DNA of 64,000 nucleotides from Eopsaltria australis (Eukaryota > Chordata > Aves > Passeriformes > Petroicidae): positions 4,451,001 to 4,515,000 of the forward strand of contig JAVTVJ010000040.1 of the NCBI GenBank assembly GCA_034509425.1, written 5' to 3'. Shown in pieces: positions 37,466 to 50,800 of the stretch. The translations under genes and the position numbers were made by a program. How positions within the stretch are numbered: position 1 is the first letter of the stretch; the number at the start of each line of letters is the position of its first letter. Below the pieces are notes generated by a model that searched no databases, was not told where the DNA came from, and was given only the letters and a program-made list of their open reading frames with translations.

Positions 37466-40394
37466 GGTGATCAAATACTTAAGAACATATATTTTTACTT
37501 ATTAATTCAAATTCATCATAAAGCCAAAAAAAGTACTAGGATGTAATAAAATTTGTATTCAGAACTACTTTGAAAAAATCTCACTTTAGAAAAATGTGTT
37601 TCAGCTGATGGAATCTCACTTAGCATTTCACTATAACATTGAGCAGATTCTTCAGCATGCCAGAGAGGAAACCAAAACCTCAGATTATAACACCTTCCAT
37701 AAAATAAAAGCAGCTAAATAACTTCTGTCTGAACTTTATCCCTTTAAGTAGCTTATCCCTTAAAGGAATGTAGGTTATGCATATTTTGTGTCATTGACTG
37801 TTTGCCAGTAATGAATACAGCAGACAAACTTGATTAGTTCAGTGTTCTGGTCTTACCAGAATTAGCTAAGCATTATTTTAATTCAAAATGGATTGAAATA
37901 GATTAAAATGGTTTATTAATTTGTCAAATTTGCATAATTAACTGTCAGTGACCTGTACACTACAGATCAATATCAGCAGGGCAGCAAATAATGAGTTCCA
38001 TGCAGCCCTCCCACAAAGGTCAAGAACGTTACACACACAGATGTGCAAACACAAACATGGGCACACACACGGCCCTGCTCTGCTTGGCTTCAGAAGGGAT
38101 TTGGGGCCACTCTGGATGGGACCATGCTCTGTTACCTGCTTTGTCTCCATTAAAAATCTCCATATATTTCTTCTGTGCTTTTCAAGCTTGTGTTTTCTTA
38201 GTTTGAAATTCCTTCTTTCTTTCAAGATTTGACATATACTGGTAGTACGTCTGTGATATTTTTTCAAGAAGCAGCTGAAGTGAAAGAATTCAATAGCATC
38301 CCTTTGAACAGTCTGTTATTCTGCTGAATTTTCCCATAATAATTTTGATAATTACTTTCTCCTTATGGTAGCTTTTTTTCATGGGTTGCAATTCTGTCTG
38401 ATTAGATAATAAAAATCGGGCAACTTCATTATAATTTACAATTTTTTTTTCTTAATTTAGAAAAGCAATTAGATTATATTTTGTTAGCTGTCACAGAAGT
38501 ATGAATCACATGTATGATATACTTTTTTTCTAAACACATATCATGTTGTATTTTTATATAATTAGAAACTCCTGATGTGCTATTGTTTAACTTTGCTAAA
38601 ACTAACACAATGCAGGAACTTTAGTTTTAACTACATTCAGCTGGGTGCATGTGTGAATTTTTGAAAGAAGGATTTTATATACTCATATCTATTTATCTGC
38701 AATTTTATTCATTATAGAATAATTTATTAAAATATAATTAAAATAGTTTTGGTGAACCCAGTCTAACAGTATTATCATCAATATTCAAATGCTCTTGTGC
38801 TCTTCCACTGCTATTGAAGGAAAAAGACAGCATTTATGTTGTTGGAGTAGCTTGTGTTAGAATTCACAGCTGGCGACAAACTTCCTGATTCTGTGATTCA
38901 TCAGCATGGCTAGAGCTCCCAAGGTGTTATTCATTTTACATCACGTTAGATGGTTGTCATTTAGACTTCTAATCCTCTACTTCTAATCTTTTCTTCTACT
39001 GTCCTTTGTCAGTAAATGGAGAAGGCTTCTGCAGACATTAAATCATACAAACCCTTTTCAGAAGTGTGTTTTATAATGAGTTGATTTATCTTTTGAGAGA
39101 GTCGTTTTTCTCCTTATCATTTGTTTTAAACACTGACTTTTAGGACTGGAATGAACCCTTATTTTCCATACACAGTTCTGGGGGATTTGTGGAACATACA
39201 AGGTATGTGTGAGCAATGCATGAGAGAGTATAGGAACCAACACCTGTTTCAATGACCCTGACATAGGAGTATGTAATACAAACCAATTTGTCAATAAATA
39301 GTAAAGGCAATCAGCTTTTGGTGGATGACAAAAAGCCCTGTAATGCTTTCTCTGCATACAATTCATGATGACTCAATATCGATTACCCTGCAGGCATGAT
39401 AAGTGATTGGGTTCTGCCAGACTAACAGTCTGCAAATTCATATACTCACTTGCATGATAGTCTGTGCTGTCCAGTGGTTGTCAGTCATCAGGTAAAGAAG
39501 TGTTAACCTTAATTGCTCCTTTCCAATCAGGCTATTGTTTGTCATAAAACTGGGACTTGGGTCACATGCAGATGAGCACCATAAAACTGAGCCATAGGTT
39601 GCAACATCATGGACAATCAGGTTTGCATATATGAAAGTCCATTAGCTGAAATTGTAGAGCTTTCACTACAGAGAAACAGAAGTCACTCTCCTCATTCCCA
39701 CTAGACATGACATCTTTACCATTTGCTTCCAGAAAGTACAATTTTGTTTGATATCTGTCTGCCTGAGTTGGCACTGCTGGAGAATGACACAACTAGGAAC
39801 ACATGTCTACTTTCACTAGTCAGTGGAGGTCACTGGAAGAAAATCTCAGGTTTGATGGGTTTGAGATCTACATGGTAAGGCAGGTACTTGGCTTTCTTCT
39901 CCTGATTGTTCTTCTCAGGCATTCTTCCAGCAAAACTGGGTAACACCACTTCAACTTCAGTGTACATCTTAGTTGCTAAGTAGAAATACAGTAATAACCA
40001 CAGTTAGTTCCAATTGTCTATGGCTGGAGCAAATTTTGAGGGTAACCTTTCATATTCAACCATTTTAAAACATAATACTAACATAAGCATATTTGAAAAA
40101 AAATGAAACAAGTAAAATTCCTATAAAATATTAAGATGTTGGAAAGATGAAGGACATCCCATCTCTGTATGTTTCCATATTTACAGTTAAACAGAAACAA
40201 TTACAGACAATCCTGAAACATTTAAGAGTGATTGAGAATTTTTGGTTTTACAACACAGAAGGCAGTCTCTTAAAACATTTAACTTTTTCTGAGATAGCTG
40301 AAGATTCTGCATGAAAAAATTTGCAAGCTAAAATTAGTGTAAATCTATCTTTTATTCATAAGCAGCTATGCATTCATCTGCATTCAGTGCTAGT

Positions 40395-40931
40395 GCAGTT
40401 TCATCTTCAGTGTGCAGTTCTGGACCTCACAATTTAAGATTGTTCAAGTCCTTGAATGCAACCAGAGAAGGGCAGCAAAGCTGGTGAAAGGCCAGTGAAA
40501 AGCTGGTGAAAGGCTGTCCTGTGAGTAGTATCTGGGTTTATCTAGTTTGGAGAAAAGGACACAGGTGGAGGAAGAGAAGGTGATCGCATTGTTCTACAGC
40601 TTCCTGAGGAGGGGAAGCAGAGAGAGAGATGCTGAATATTTCTCCCTGCAATTCAGTGATGAGACACATGGGAACAGTTCAAAGCTGTGTCAGAGGAGGT
40701 TTAAACTGCATATTAGAAGTAATTTCTTTTCCAAAAGGGTGTCCAAACATCCTAGAAGAGGCTTTCTAGAGAAGTGGTTGATGTCCCAAGCCTATCAATA
40801 TTTTCAGAAGCATTTGAACTGTGCCCTTACAACATGGGCTAACATGGTCAGCCCTGAATTGATCAGGTAGTTGGATGATGTAGTTCCCTCTCAACATAAA
40901 TATTACATTCTATTCTATTCAATTCTGTTCT
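40395..40931 (+). mobile_element. CR1 LINE 3' end with ATTCT-type tail
   Basis: The order of motifs is that of CR1: TGTGCAGTTCTGGACCTCAC near 40411, AGAGAAGGGCAGCAAAGCTGG near 40464, CAGCTTCCTGAGGAGGGGAA near 40597, CTAGAGAAGTGGTTGATGTC near 40767. The tail near 40905 is ATTCTATTCTATTC rather than the octamer ATTCTATG. The copy at 52590-53030 has the same body and tail, so both belong to one subfamily. A near-exact tandem duplication of AAAGCTGGTGAAAGGC lies at 40477-40513. The plus-strand 107-codon frame at 40547-40870 is only the LINE remnant. Confidence 0.85.
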
Positions 40932-43900
40932 AATGTGTATATTCCTGCATCTATCTAGAAAAAGTATATGCTAAGCTTTTGCTTAAGAGTTGGATTTTAA
41001 AAAAATAATAGTAATGGTCTTGATGATGTGTTGGATCAGTAAGCTGTGAAAGGAGATATTGTAAATAAATGTAATTTTTCAAAATTAGTGTAGGGATAAT
41101 GTCTGCCAGTAATACTTCTTCAAGAAAAGAGTGTTACAATAGCAACACTTCTATGTGGAATACAATAGTGAAGGTTGGTGTAATAAATAAGTTTTAAAGG
41201 CTATAAATAGAGGCAAAATTTCAATCTACTCTACAAACTGAAAAAGCTCTTGGAGACAATTTAGGAATTGATATTCATAAAAACACTTGGTCCTGCTTCT
41301 GCTCTGATCCTTGTAGATTTTGTAAGCACGCTCTGCTGACTTTTCATAGTTACTATGGTATATATGCACATCAATGAGAAGAGAGTCAAAGCTTTCCCTT
41401 GAATTTAAAACCTTTACTACCTATTCTTATTTTTCTACGTTTCCCTGTTTTCTTAGGCTTTTTCCCTGTACCTTGAATTCTCTTCCTGATCATGAGATTA
41501 AACTGAAATTAAAATTTGCCTAATTAATGTCAGTTACTATATATATATCCATTTCAATCAAAATTAAATTATAATCAAAACTTTGTCAAATACTAAACTT
41601 TGTGTTGTCTTTCCAGACTTACCATCTGTTTTCAAATTAAATTTGTTATTAGCTTATCAATCAAAATGTGATCGATCACAAACAAATCACAACAAAAACA
41701 ATGCTTGTATGTTTCAGGGTAATTAATGAAGTCCTACATTTTAGCATATCTACAATGTGATGTACAAGTGGATATATCATTGTACATACTTGTATTTCAT
41801 ATGCATCTAAATCTTGGGCCTGAGTTTTTCCTATTTACCCTTCTGAAGCACCAGAATAAAGTCCATACTATCCATATTAAAAGAAGCTGCAGAAAAATAT
41901 GAAAAAGTTATGGTAACATGGGACAGAAATTCCAAACAAACTATCTGGAAATTCTTTTTACCACTTTATTTACAGATATATTTTAGTCAAATCTCCTGTG
42001 AGCAAACCTCATCAGATTGAGATCTGTATTGTTTTGAAGGTTTGAATAATTTAATAAAGCTGTCTATTACAGCAGAAATTCACAGGGAAACCAATCTTTT
42101 CTAAAGACAACATGTCAAGATATCTTTGTATTCTTTGTACTTGAAATTTTGCCAATAGTAAAAAAAGGGGGGGAATTGTGATTCTTGGGTGACAGGTAAC
42201 AGCAATGATGCATGGTTATCAGAGACAGAGTTAAATGGTGTGCTTTGGGCTTCACTACTGAAATTGCAGTAATGCAACCTTCAATGCAGCTAAATTTATT
42301 GAAGGCAAAGCAAATCACATATGTAGTCATCCCTGAATTAAATATATTATGACGGTGGTCAAACTGCAACATAAGGGAATCTTACGTTTATTGATGAAAA
42401 AATAAAGCTTTTGAAATAATCAATGTGTAATACTGATTCAATTTTCTACCTAATATCAAAATTAATAACAATATGTAGACTCTAAAATAAGGGAAAATCC
42501 CAGAGCAAAGAAAAGGCTAGTTTGTCATCAGTTTCATCCACTGAGAATAAACAACTTTTAGATTCCTTGAAAAGACTTTTTATTTAATTTTTCTCCCAGT
42601 GTCAGATAGTTAAATTTTTGAATCCTTAAGAGTAAAAAATAAACACAAACCTCGTTGACAAATTGCTACAATTCACACCATCTTATAATTGCAGCTATCC
42701 TAGGCTTATTTATACATGTCAAATATGTATCCATAATAGGTACCAAAATAGAAATATAAGATTTTTTAAATGGAAAGTATATCTTCTAAATATTCATTCA
42801 TTATTTACCATTTGATAAGAATTACAAAAAAACCCAAAGAAGTGTCTACATAAAAAAATCTTTTCATTTTTCATACCCTTCCATGAATTCCCTCTTGCCA
42901 TATCTGGAGCAAAAACCTCCAAGGAACTGTGAGAAAAAGCCCTAAACAGTTATTTATACTTCTTCTATGGCATGTTTACATTATTTCACACTTTCACGGC
43001 ATGGCTTTAGCTAGGCAAATGCAAAGTATGCCTGTTTAAGTACAGTGGAAGCTGAATGTTTGATGTTTTATTGAAAAGGCAAAGAAGAAAATTATAAAAG
43101 ATTACATAGTAAGTACCCAAACAGAAAGCTATTGTATACTGTATATTTAATTTGCCCAATTCCACACCATTTCATAGTTTTGGTCTTCCGAATATTCTTG
43201 CTTCTCATAACCCTCCAATTGCTTTCCACAGCACAAACATTATCCTCTCCATTCTTCCAATAATCTACCAAATCTTATCAAATCTTGGTCTATTATTTAT
43301 AATAGACAGAGTCTCCCAGATTCCTGGGGTTTCAGCAGCTGGACTGGAGGAAGCCTGGGCCTGTTAACAGCTTTCACAAGAGTTGCCTAAGGAACAGATA
43401 AGGAGGTCTAGGAAATGTAAATTACTGACATCAGCAAAGAGCTCATTGATGGAGAGGAAATATCAAACAGACATTTTTCTAAAATTATTTATTTTTCCAA
43501 GAACTGATCACTTTATTCTTGAGAGTAATTACTCAAGGTCACAGATATCTGTAACCCCCCCTAACCTACCTAACCTACCTTATATCTGTGACCCAACAAC
43601 TTTTGAACCCATCCACTGAAATTCTTAACATTTTCTGAAACTGTGTTCCATGGACACATGAAAATGGTGCTTACAATAAAGAAGAAACGTGGGATGCTTA
43701 GAGGTGTCTGCATGGTTAGTTTGGTTTTTTTTAAATTTAATCCTCCAGGACATGGTTCTGCAATAATATAGGAATTTCTTTATAGTTTCAGCTGCAAAAA
43801 TAATTAATACACTTATGTTATAAAGTTACAAAAACTAGCTCTGTATCCCAGATGATTATCCTAGTTTCAACACATCCCTCCTATTAGCCTTGATAGATAC

Positions 43901-46900
43901 TGATTCCTTGCATAATATAGGAGAACTTTAACAGTGGTTTAACTCTGAAACTAGAGACAAGAATTGCATCAAATGGGGGAGGACAAGTAGGCTAATGAAA
44001 TAAATTGCTTTGATTTCCTCCTGTCATTGAGAGAGATACATTCTGAACAGAAATTATTATTTTTACTGTTTTCCAACAGAAAAATTCTGTGTTGAATACC
44101 TCTCTATATTTGTGAACTGCCTTGAATACTTAATTCCAGGAATCTGGTGAAATTATTTCTGTGCTACACACTACATGTCACTTATTCTCTGCAGAATAAC
44201 ATAGTTTTCTGAACAGCATGATTTCAGTTGTGATAAATGTGACAAAACCGGGGATAAAACTTGCAAATACAGCATCACAGATTCCTGTAAAGAAAGGCAA
44301 TTTAAAAGAAGTGAATGTAAGACTAAGTCTGAGTTGTTATAGATTCAAAAGTCTCCTTATTGTTCCTGACAATCAATATTATTTTTGAAATATTGTCATC
44401 TTTTTCATCCCATAGCAAGGATATGTAATTCCACAGTTAGGATATGGACATTCTTGACTTTATAGACTCAGTTGCTGTGGGATGGACTGTTATCTATTTC
44501 CTAATTTTCAAACCAACTAGCTCTGATTGTAATGCTGTAAAACTCTGCCTCTGTACTCTTTGAGTTGCAAAACTCATTCAGGTCATTTATTTGATGAAAC
44601 AATATGCCCTTAGAAATCTTCAGGGCTAAGACTGTGAATATTACATAGATATCATGTTTATAATGAAACACAAACACTAATTCTGGATCCACTTTACAAG
44701 AACTGTATCAATAACAAAAATATTTATCTAGTCATAAATGTTAAATATCGAAATCATAAGCAAGATCATTTATTCTCTGCTTAGTCTAGTATCCTATGTG
44801 ATTTTTTTTCCTTCGTTAAAGCTGAATGGCAAAAGTAACTTAAATGGCTCCAAACATTCCTAACCAGCAGTTTAATGTTTTCCAACATGCTGAGCTACCA
44901 CTGGATTCTGACTTCTTATTTAATAAGTACTCAGCATGAGTGAAAATTATGCTACTTCCTTAGGTGTCTGAATAAAGATATAAGAGACTACTTCTGACAC
45001 TTTCTAAAAAAGAAATGTTAATTGTTTTGTTTAGTCAAGCATTTTTACATAGGGAAATACATTTGAGGGGAAAATTTTAGAAAGACACTTCTATAAAGTT
45101 TATTGACTGTTATGAAGTTAAACACTTTGGTCTTTATTCAATCCATATGCTTTTGTGCTGATTTTTTTCAAAACTAGAAACTCTTGATATTCATAATTAT
45201 ACTTTGTTGCATCCAAAATAAACTTCTTCTGTAGAGAGTTCAGTTGTATTGTCTTTGAATGACAAAATATGATACACTGACTATCTCTACATCCAGCACC
45301 AAGAAAGGCAAGGCTTATAAAGGGAAAAACATCCAAATACCATATCCTACAAATGTTTTTTCTGGTCTTAAATTCATTATCTGTATAATTCCCCTTAGTT
45401 ATTTAAATCTCTCATGACCAAATGAAATACTACACTACCAAAAATCATGTGATAGTCTTTGTTTGGTTACCATACCACTGTTGTATTTGTAGTTACATGA
45501 CTTGACTTTATTATAGCTTTAGAAACAGCTCTAATTAAAACATTTATTCCTATTTTTTTAATAATGTCATTGATTAATACCCAATGCTGTTTTTCTGTGG
45601 AACAATATATAATATTGCTATTTGTTCAGACATTTGTCTAGAGCTTGTGCAGAATATTAACTTTTAAAATGGTACATTTTTTTACAAAATATCAAGACAC
45701 ATCAATTCTGGTGTCAATGGTCATTATGGTGTTTTATGCATTTCACTTGTCTCATGGTGAAAGCCTTTATGCATTTTCATAAATTGACCTAGAATAAAGC
45801 TTGAAAACGGAGTCAAAGTCCTCTTGTTAAGGAGTTTCTTTAAAGACTGATGTAAATGCAGACAGTGTCGTCCTTTTGATGATTTATGTCAAGGATTTGC
45901 TGAAGTTCAAGAATGAGCTGTATGGCAGAAAGATGTAAAGTTTAATGAAGGAGTGTGTATAGCAAATAAGAGCATCAAGTATGAGAGTTTAGAGGACAGT
46001 GTTTCTTGAAAAATGTATTTTCATCTGTCACAGTAAAAGGCAAAAGAGGTTAATGCCTTTCACTTTGCTAAGAGGTTTTCTATATTAAATCTATGACCTA
46101 AGTTAGATATATGGGACAACCTAGGCAAATATATTTGGAATATTTTAGCACGTCGATTTTATTTGCTTGATTTTTTTTCATCCTTTTTTACTTTAAAAAT
46201 GGTCTTCTGATTTAAGAAATTTTATAGGGATTCATCACATACAGAAGAACAAATGAGACCTCAAGTTTTGTTGATGCTTAGCCAAAAGGGAAAATAATTA
46301 TTTCTGAGGTGGTAAAATGCATGGTTTTAAAATTACTGACAGTAGAATATGGTTTTAGGATGCAGGAGGACACAACTCAACAATCCTTTTCTTTTTCTTT
46401 GATGATCACAAAGTTTTTGAGCATTCTCAAACTGCTTTACAGGGTTGACAAGTAGCTCACAAGAGCTTAAGGCACATCTAAAGCATTGCATTTTTCTTTT
46501 TTCTTTTGTTGGGAAATCTTTGTATTTCTCTCCAGCTTGGAGGAGTCTCCCTCTTGCTCATTTTTCTGCACAAGGCAGCCACTAAGCAGAATTTTATTCT
46601 TATTGATCTATCATTTGCAGTAATTGCCTAACACCTGACTTGGCCTATCATTTTTACATCTTCCATTATATTCTGCTTTGAGAGAGAATCTCTAACAACT
46701 CTATTGCATCTAAAGTTATTGCCATATTATGTTGGAATCAAACCTTATCTCCTATTATTAATTCCTAAACTTTGCCTCAGTCTGTCTTAAATCTGAAGGA
46801 ACAATCTGGTTCTCCATGCAAAAAAAAAAAGTCAAATGTAATATAAAAATGCCTAAAAGCTGCTAGGCTTCAGAAAGTAATTGTCTTTTGATCAATATTC

Positions 46901-47726
46901 ACAGTCACTAACACTGAAAGGTTTAAAACTCCCTTAACACACAGTATATTTTAGACTTAACAAGTACAGTTACCAGTATTATACTTTTGGAGAAGAATTT
47001 CAAGGGTTCTTAGACCCTTTAGCTTCCGTCTCAAAAATAATAACAGTATGGATCTTTGAAAAGTATTGTTGTTCATATATGTAGTTCAGTAATTTTACAT
47101 GGTGCTTTTTAGAGATAAAGTTGCATTCTGTATACAGAAAAAAAGCAAAAACTAAACAAGTACAAAACAAAAAGAAGACCATAGTTGAGGAAAAGAGACA
47201 GAAGAAATAATGAAGAAGAAGAAGGGAACTATCACTTGTGAATTTTTCTCCCAGATCTCATGAAGAAAGGATGTGAATATGTTTAGTTTGCTTTTTAAAG
47301 TGAAATTGGACAAACAAATTTAAAGTATTAAGCCTTATAATTCTTAATGATATAAATCTGTTTTATTGTCATGCTTTATGTCCATTCTTTTGACTGATTT
47401 AAGTTTGAAAGGTTAGTTTAGGTCTTTCTAAATCATTAAAAGTATATTTATAAAGTTATTTCAATGCCTTCCATAGGATTTTGTTGTTTGTTTCTTTTCT
47501 CCTTAGCTATCTGTGCTTTCTTTCTTGTAATTTTCATTCCACGTGTGTTCCTGACATTGCCTTTTTTAGGGGGAACTAGAGACCAAAAAATTGAACTTTC
47601 CCCCCCATTTATCTTCCTAACCTAGAAGTTGAACAATCCAAACTTGAGTTACAATGATTTTGTAAATTTAAACCCCACTCATTTTCTGTGTCTTTAATAA
47701 TCTAGCCACCCAAACTGTGTACAGAA
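40932..47726. other. AT-rich DNA without recognisable gene
   Basis: Nearly 7 kb without an exon, RNA gene or clear transposon. It includes the inverted-repeat structure at 43537-43593, a T/A-rich patch near 41534-41580 and a poly(A) run at 46821-46830. None of the open frames (for example 42115-42372 minus, 43152-43367 plus) is recognisable. Confidence 0.6.
43537..43593. repeat. 12-bp inverted repeat enclosing a CCTAAC-type mini-repeat
   Basis: GGTCACAGATAT (43537-43548) is exactly complementary to ATATCTGTGACC (43582-43593). The left arm also sits inside a near-perfect local palindrome, with ACAGATATCTGT at 43541-43552. The loop is C-rich: seven or eight C, then CTAACCTAC twice. Two alternative hairpins are therefore possible. 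Confidence 0.85.
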
Positions 47727-47850
47727 TTTCATAGAACCACAGAACTGGTAAATTGGAACAAACCACCTCAAGTCATCTAGCCAAACTTCCCTACTCAATC
47801 AGGGCCCCCTGGAGCACATTACTCAGGATCACATGATAGCGAAGATATTT
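47727..47850 (-). mobile_element. CR1 LINE stub, minus strand
   Basis: Read on plus, TTTCATAGAACCACAGAACTG starts the reversed CR1 tail. CAAGTCATCTAGCCAAACTT and CCTGGAGCACATTACTCAGG follow the 3' UTR consensus. Only about 125 bases survive; the upstream edge fades near 47850. Confidence 0.85.
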
Positions 47851-50800
47851 TTGCATTATGAGAACTCACTGAAAAAAAATTAAATGCCAGAAACACTTTT
47901 AGGTGAGAAAAAGTCATTCGTTGCAACACAGAACAAAATTTGACGTTTGATGCGTCCAAGTTCTTGCTGTGAATTCTCAAGAGATAGAGTGCTCAGCAGG
48001 TAAACAAAAATGTTTTGCAAATCTGATTGACACGTCTCAGCTGTTTCTCTAGTAATATTGCCAGCGTAACTTACCAATAGGATACACCATTTTAGGATGA
48101 TATTTATTCTCTTTTGAAAGCTGTAATTATTGAATCAGCTAACAGCTTTTTTTTTTTTTTTCCTCATGGAGACTTGATTAGTTTCCTTATTTAAAAACTC
48201 AAGCATTAGCTCAAAATAAGACACCATTGAAAACCAGAATAGTTTTGATGAAGTCCATTGATGGATGTTGACATAATCATCAAGAGTCATTTAATCAAAT
48301 AGAAAACTGAAATCAATAAATTGAAGCTTGCCAGAAGTTAAATAAATTACACGAGGAATCCTTTACTAAAAATTAATCTTTAAAAATAGCAAAATATATT
48401 TGAGGTAGAAATAAAGATCACTCATTCACCCTGATTGAGTAGATTTACAATTATTTTTTATTTTATAGGTAATTAATAATGTGATGATATTCATAAGATT
48501 TGTATTGTACATAAAATAGTGCATAAGATTTAAATTGTAATGAAAAATATGTAATGACTAAATACAAAATTGTACACAGGAAAAAAATTAGGAAGAGAAC
48601 TTGGTCTTATCTTTTTCATAATAATCATGTGCAACTGGAAGTATGAATCTGTCAAGCTACAGTCTCTAAACTAGCCATGACTATAGCCATAATCTTCACA
48701 GTCGTCTTCAGAGACCGTGAAAGATACGGTCACTCTGTGTCAGTCCATCAACACTCTGAATTCACCATTATCATAGATGCTTTGTTGATTATGTGGTTAT
48801 GTGTGCATGTGCATAGGCTTTCAGTAAAGGAGACAGCAGTAAGTAAACTGCTGGCACAATTTCAATATTTAAGCTAAAAATCAAAAAAATAAAAAGGAAG
48901 TCTTCTTGGCATCAAAATATCAAAAACATCTAACTCTGTGTGTAACATTTTGATTACGGAGTTTGGCTTAAAAATGAGAACAATAAGTAAACTGTGTCAG
49001 ATTTTGCTTTAAGAAAGTATTTTATGGTGCTGTCACCTCCCAATGGATCTCCCTTTCCTATAAACCTTAAAGTTTCAATGCTCTAGATACCTAAACATTG
49101 TTCTGCTATTTCTTAATGCTCTTCTGTTCATACTTGAGGGAAATTATATCCATAGGGAACATTTGAAGGATCCATACTCTAGATTCAAGCTTATGAAGGA
49201 ATTCTACTGCTCCTGATGACCTGTCACATCTTAGCTTTTTCTTCTTCTAATTTCTATTTTGCATTCTGACATTTCTTATGCTAGCAAATTGAACTTTACT
49301 CTAAAATACAGTTTGTGTGACCTCTCATTCAGTAGGGAATTGTTCAAAATTAATATGGATGAGAATATTTAGTCAATAGAAATATCCATGATCTGTTTAC
49401 AAAAAGAAACCCCAAAAACAAAACCAATTAAGAGTACTAATTGCTTTCTTAAGTAGCATAAAGAATTAAAACAAACCGAGTGGATATGATTCTATTTGTG
49501 TTTTCAAATCTTGCTGTGTTAAGATCTCTTTCACAGTGTTTTGATAAGTCCACTCAATATAGGTTTTACAAAACGAATCACCAAATGAGAATACTTGTCA
49601 CTACAAAATTAAAATGCTTTGCCTTAGATTCCCCTTCTGTTTGCTTTAGAGGCTTTTGGAGAACACTTGCTCTTCCTTTAAGTTCCAGGTATATTAGACA
49701 TGGGACATCACTTAGCATATTTACTTTACCGCAATGTTTCAAGAGGAGTAAAAGACTCAGAGGAGAAAGAGTATATAACTTAATGGCTGAAATTATAAAG
49801 GAATAGAATAATTAACATTAAATAGATTAATAATAGAATAGTAGAATAAAATACAAAAACTTCAGACTATCTTTTAGTCTCTCCAGTGCCTATGTTTCAC
49901 ATTCAGATATTGATTGACATATCAAAATATTTTCACTAGCACCATAATGCAGGCAGGCACTTTTATTCAATACATGTGACACAGAAGACATTAAAAGCAA
50001 TTTTTAAAAATTAATACAACTTTTCTTCTCTATGAAAAATATTCCAGTTTTTTTTTTGTCTAGTTCAAATTCTGTTGCCTGAATTACCTGAATGATTAGA
50101 GTTTGAGAGGAAAAGTGTTTAAAAAATCCTATAAAAACAGAAGGACAGAGGTCACTTCAAGATAATTTTTGTCCAAAATGGATTGTCTATCACTAGTTGC
50201 TGGCATTAGTGATCTGGTGAATCCTTCACAAGTAAGCAAATGGATTGAAATTACAGTAGTTAATTGGGGGGTTTATAAAATACAAGGTTCTCTGATGAGG
50301 ATTGCAAATTGGCTTGTGATAAACAAAATTGTTCTAATGAGTTCATAGTCATTAACAAGATTCCACATAGTGCTAGGGGAGGAATGATTTCCTACAACCT
50401 GTCAGAGAGAGATGGTAGTAGAGACACTGCCACAGAGGTAGTGGCAACTACTAAATCAAAGAATAAGGTCAAGATTGACTCCTAAAAATATTAAAAAAGA
50501 ATTTTTTTTTTCAATGACAAAGAGAGGGACTCCAGTATATCACTCAGAGTAAGGACTAAATTTAAAAAAAACCCAGCACTTGGTTCTTAAAGTGCTGTTC
50601 TACATAGATGCAACTAAGGACATTAAAAATAAGGTTTTGGACAAAATGAAGAGTGCCTATCCACAAAATCTATTGAAGCTGGTGGAGGCTCTTGTTTGGT
50701 GGAATAACAAAAGTATGAAAAGCATTAGTTTTCAACAACTTCCTCTGTTTTCAAAAGGAATGGTAATAGCGGTAAAAACACATAGCTAATAAGTGCTAGA

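Larger units (their letters stand above)
30263..40394. other. 10 kb of AT-rich DNA without recognisable gene
   Basis: This is the longest stretch without a recognisable transposon. The frames at 35718-35993, 37938-38267 (minus, 109 codons) and 39058-39366 (minus) show no domain or homology that I can name. Simple A/C tracts lie at 34026-34111 and 36928-36992, and a 13-bp tandem duplication at 37440-37465. A slightly GC-richer patch lies at 37975-38150. The low repeat content could mean old, conserved or simply unrecognisable DNA. Confidence 0.6.

Noticed and set aside
37938..38267. A 109-codon minus-strand frame overlapping two plus-strand frames.
   Set aside because: It overlaps other frames in a slightly GC-richer patch, and none of the translations is recognisable.
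43556..43580. An interstitial telomeric repeat.
   Set aside because: Only one CCCTAA unit is present. The repeating unit is CTAACCTAC, which is not the telomeric hexamer.
49480..49806. A 108-codon plus-strand frame.
   Set aside because: It has no recognisable motif, no neighbouring exon and no sign of coding bias.
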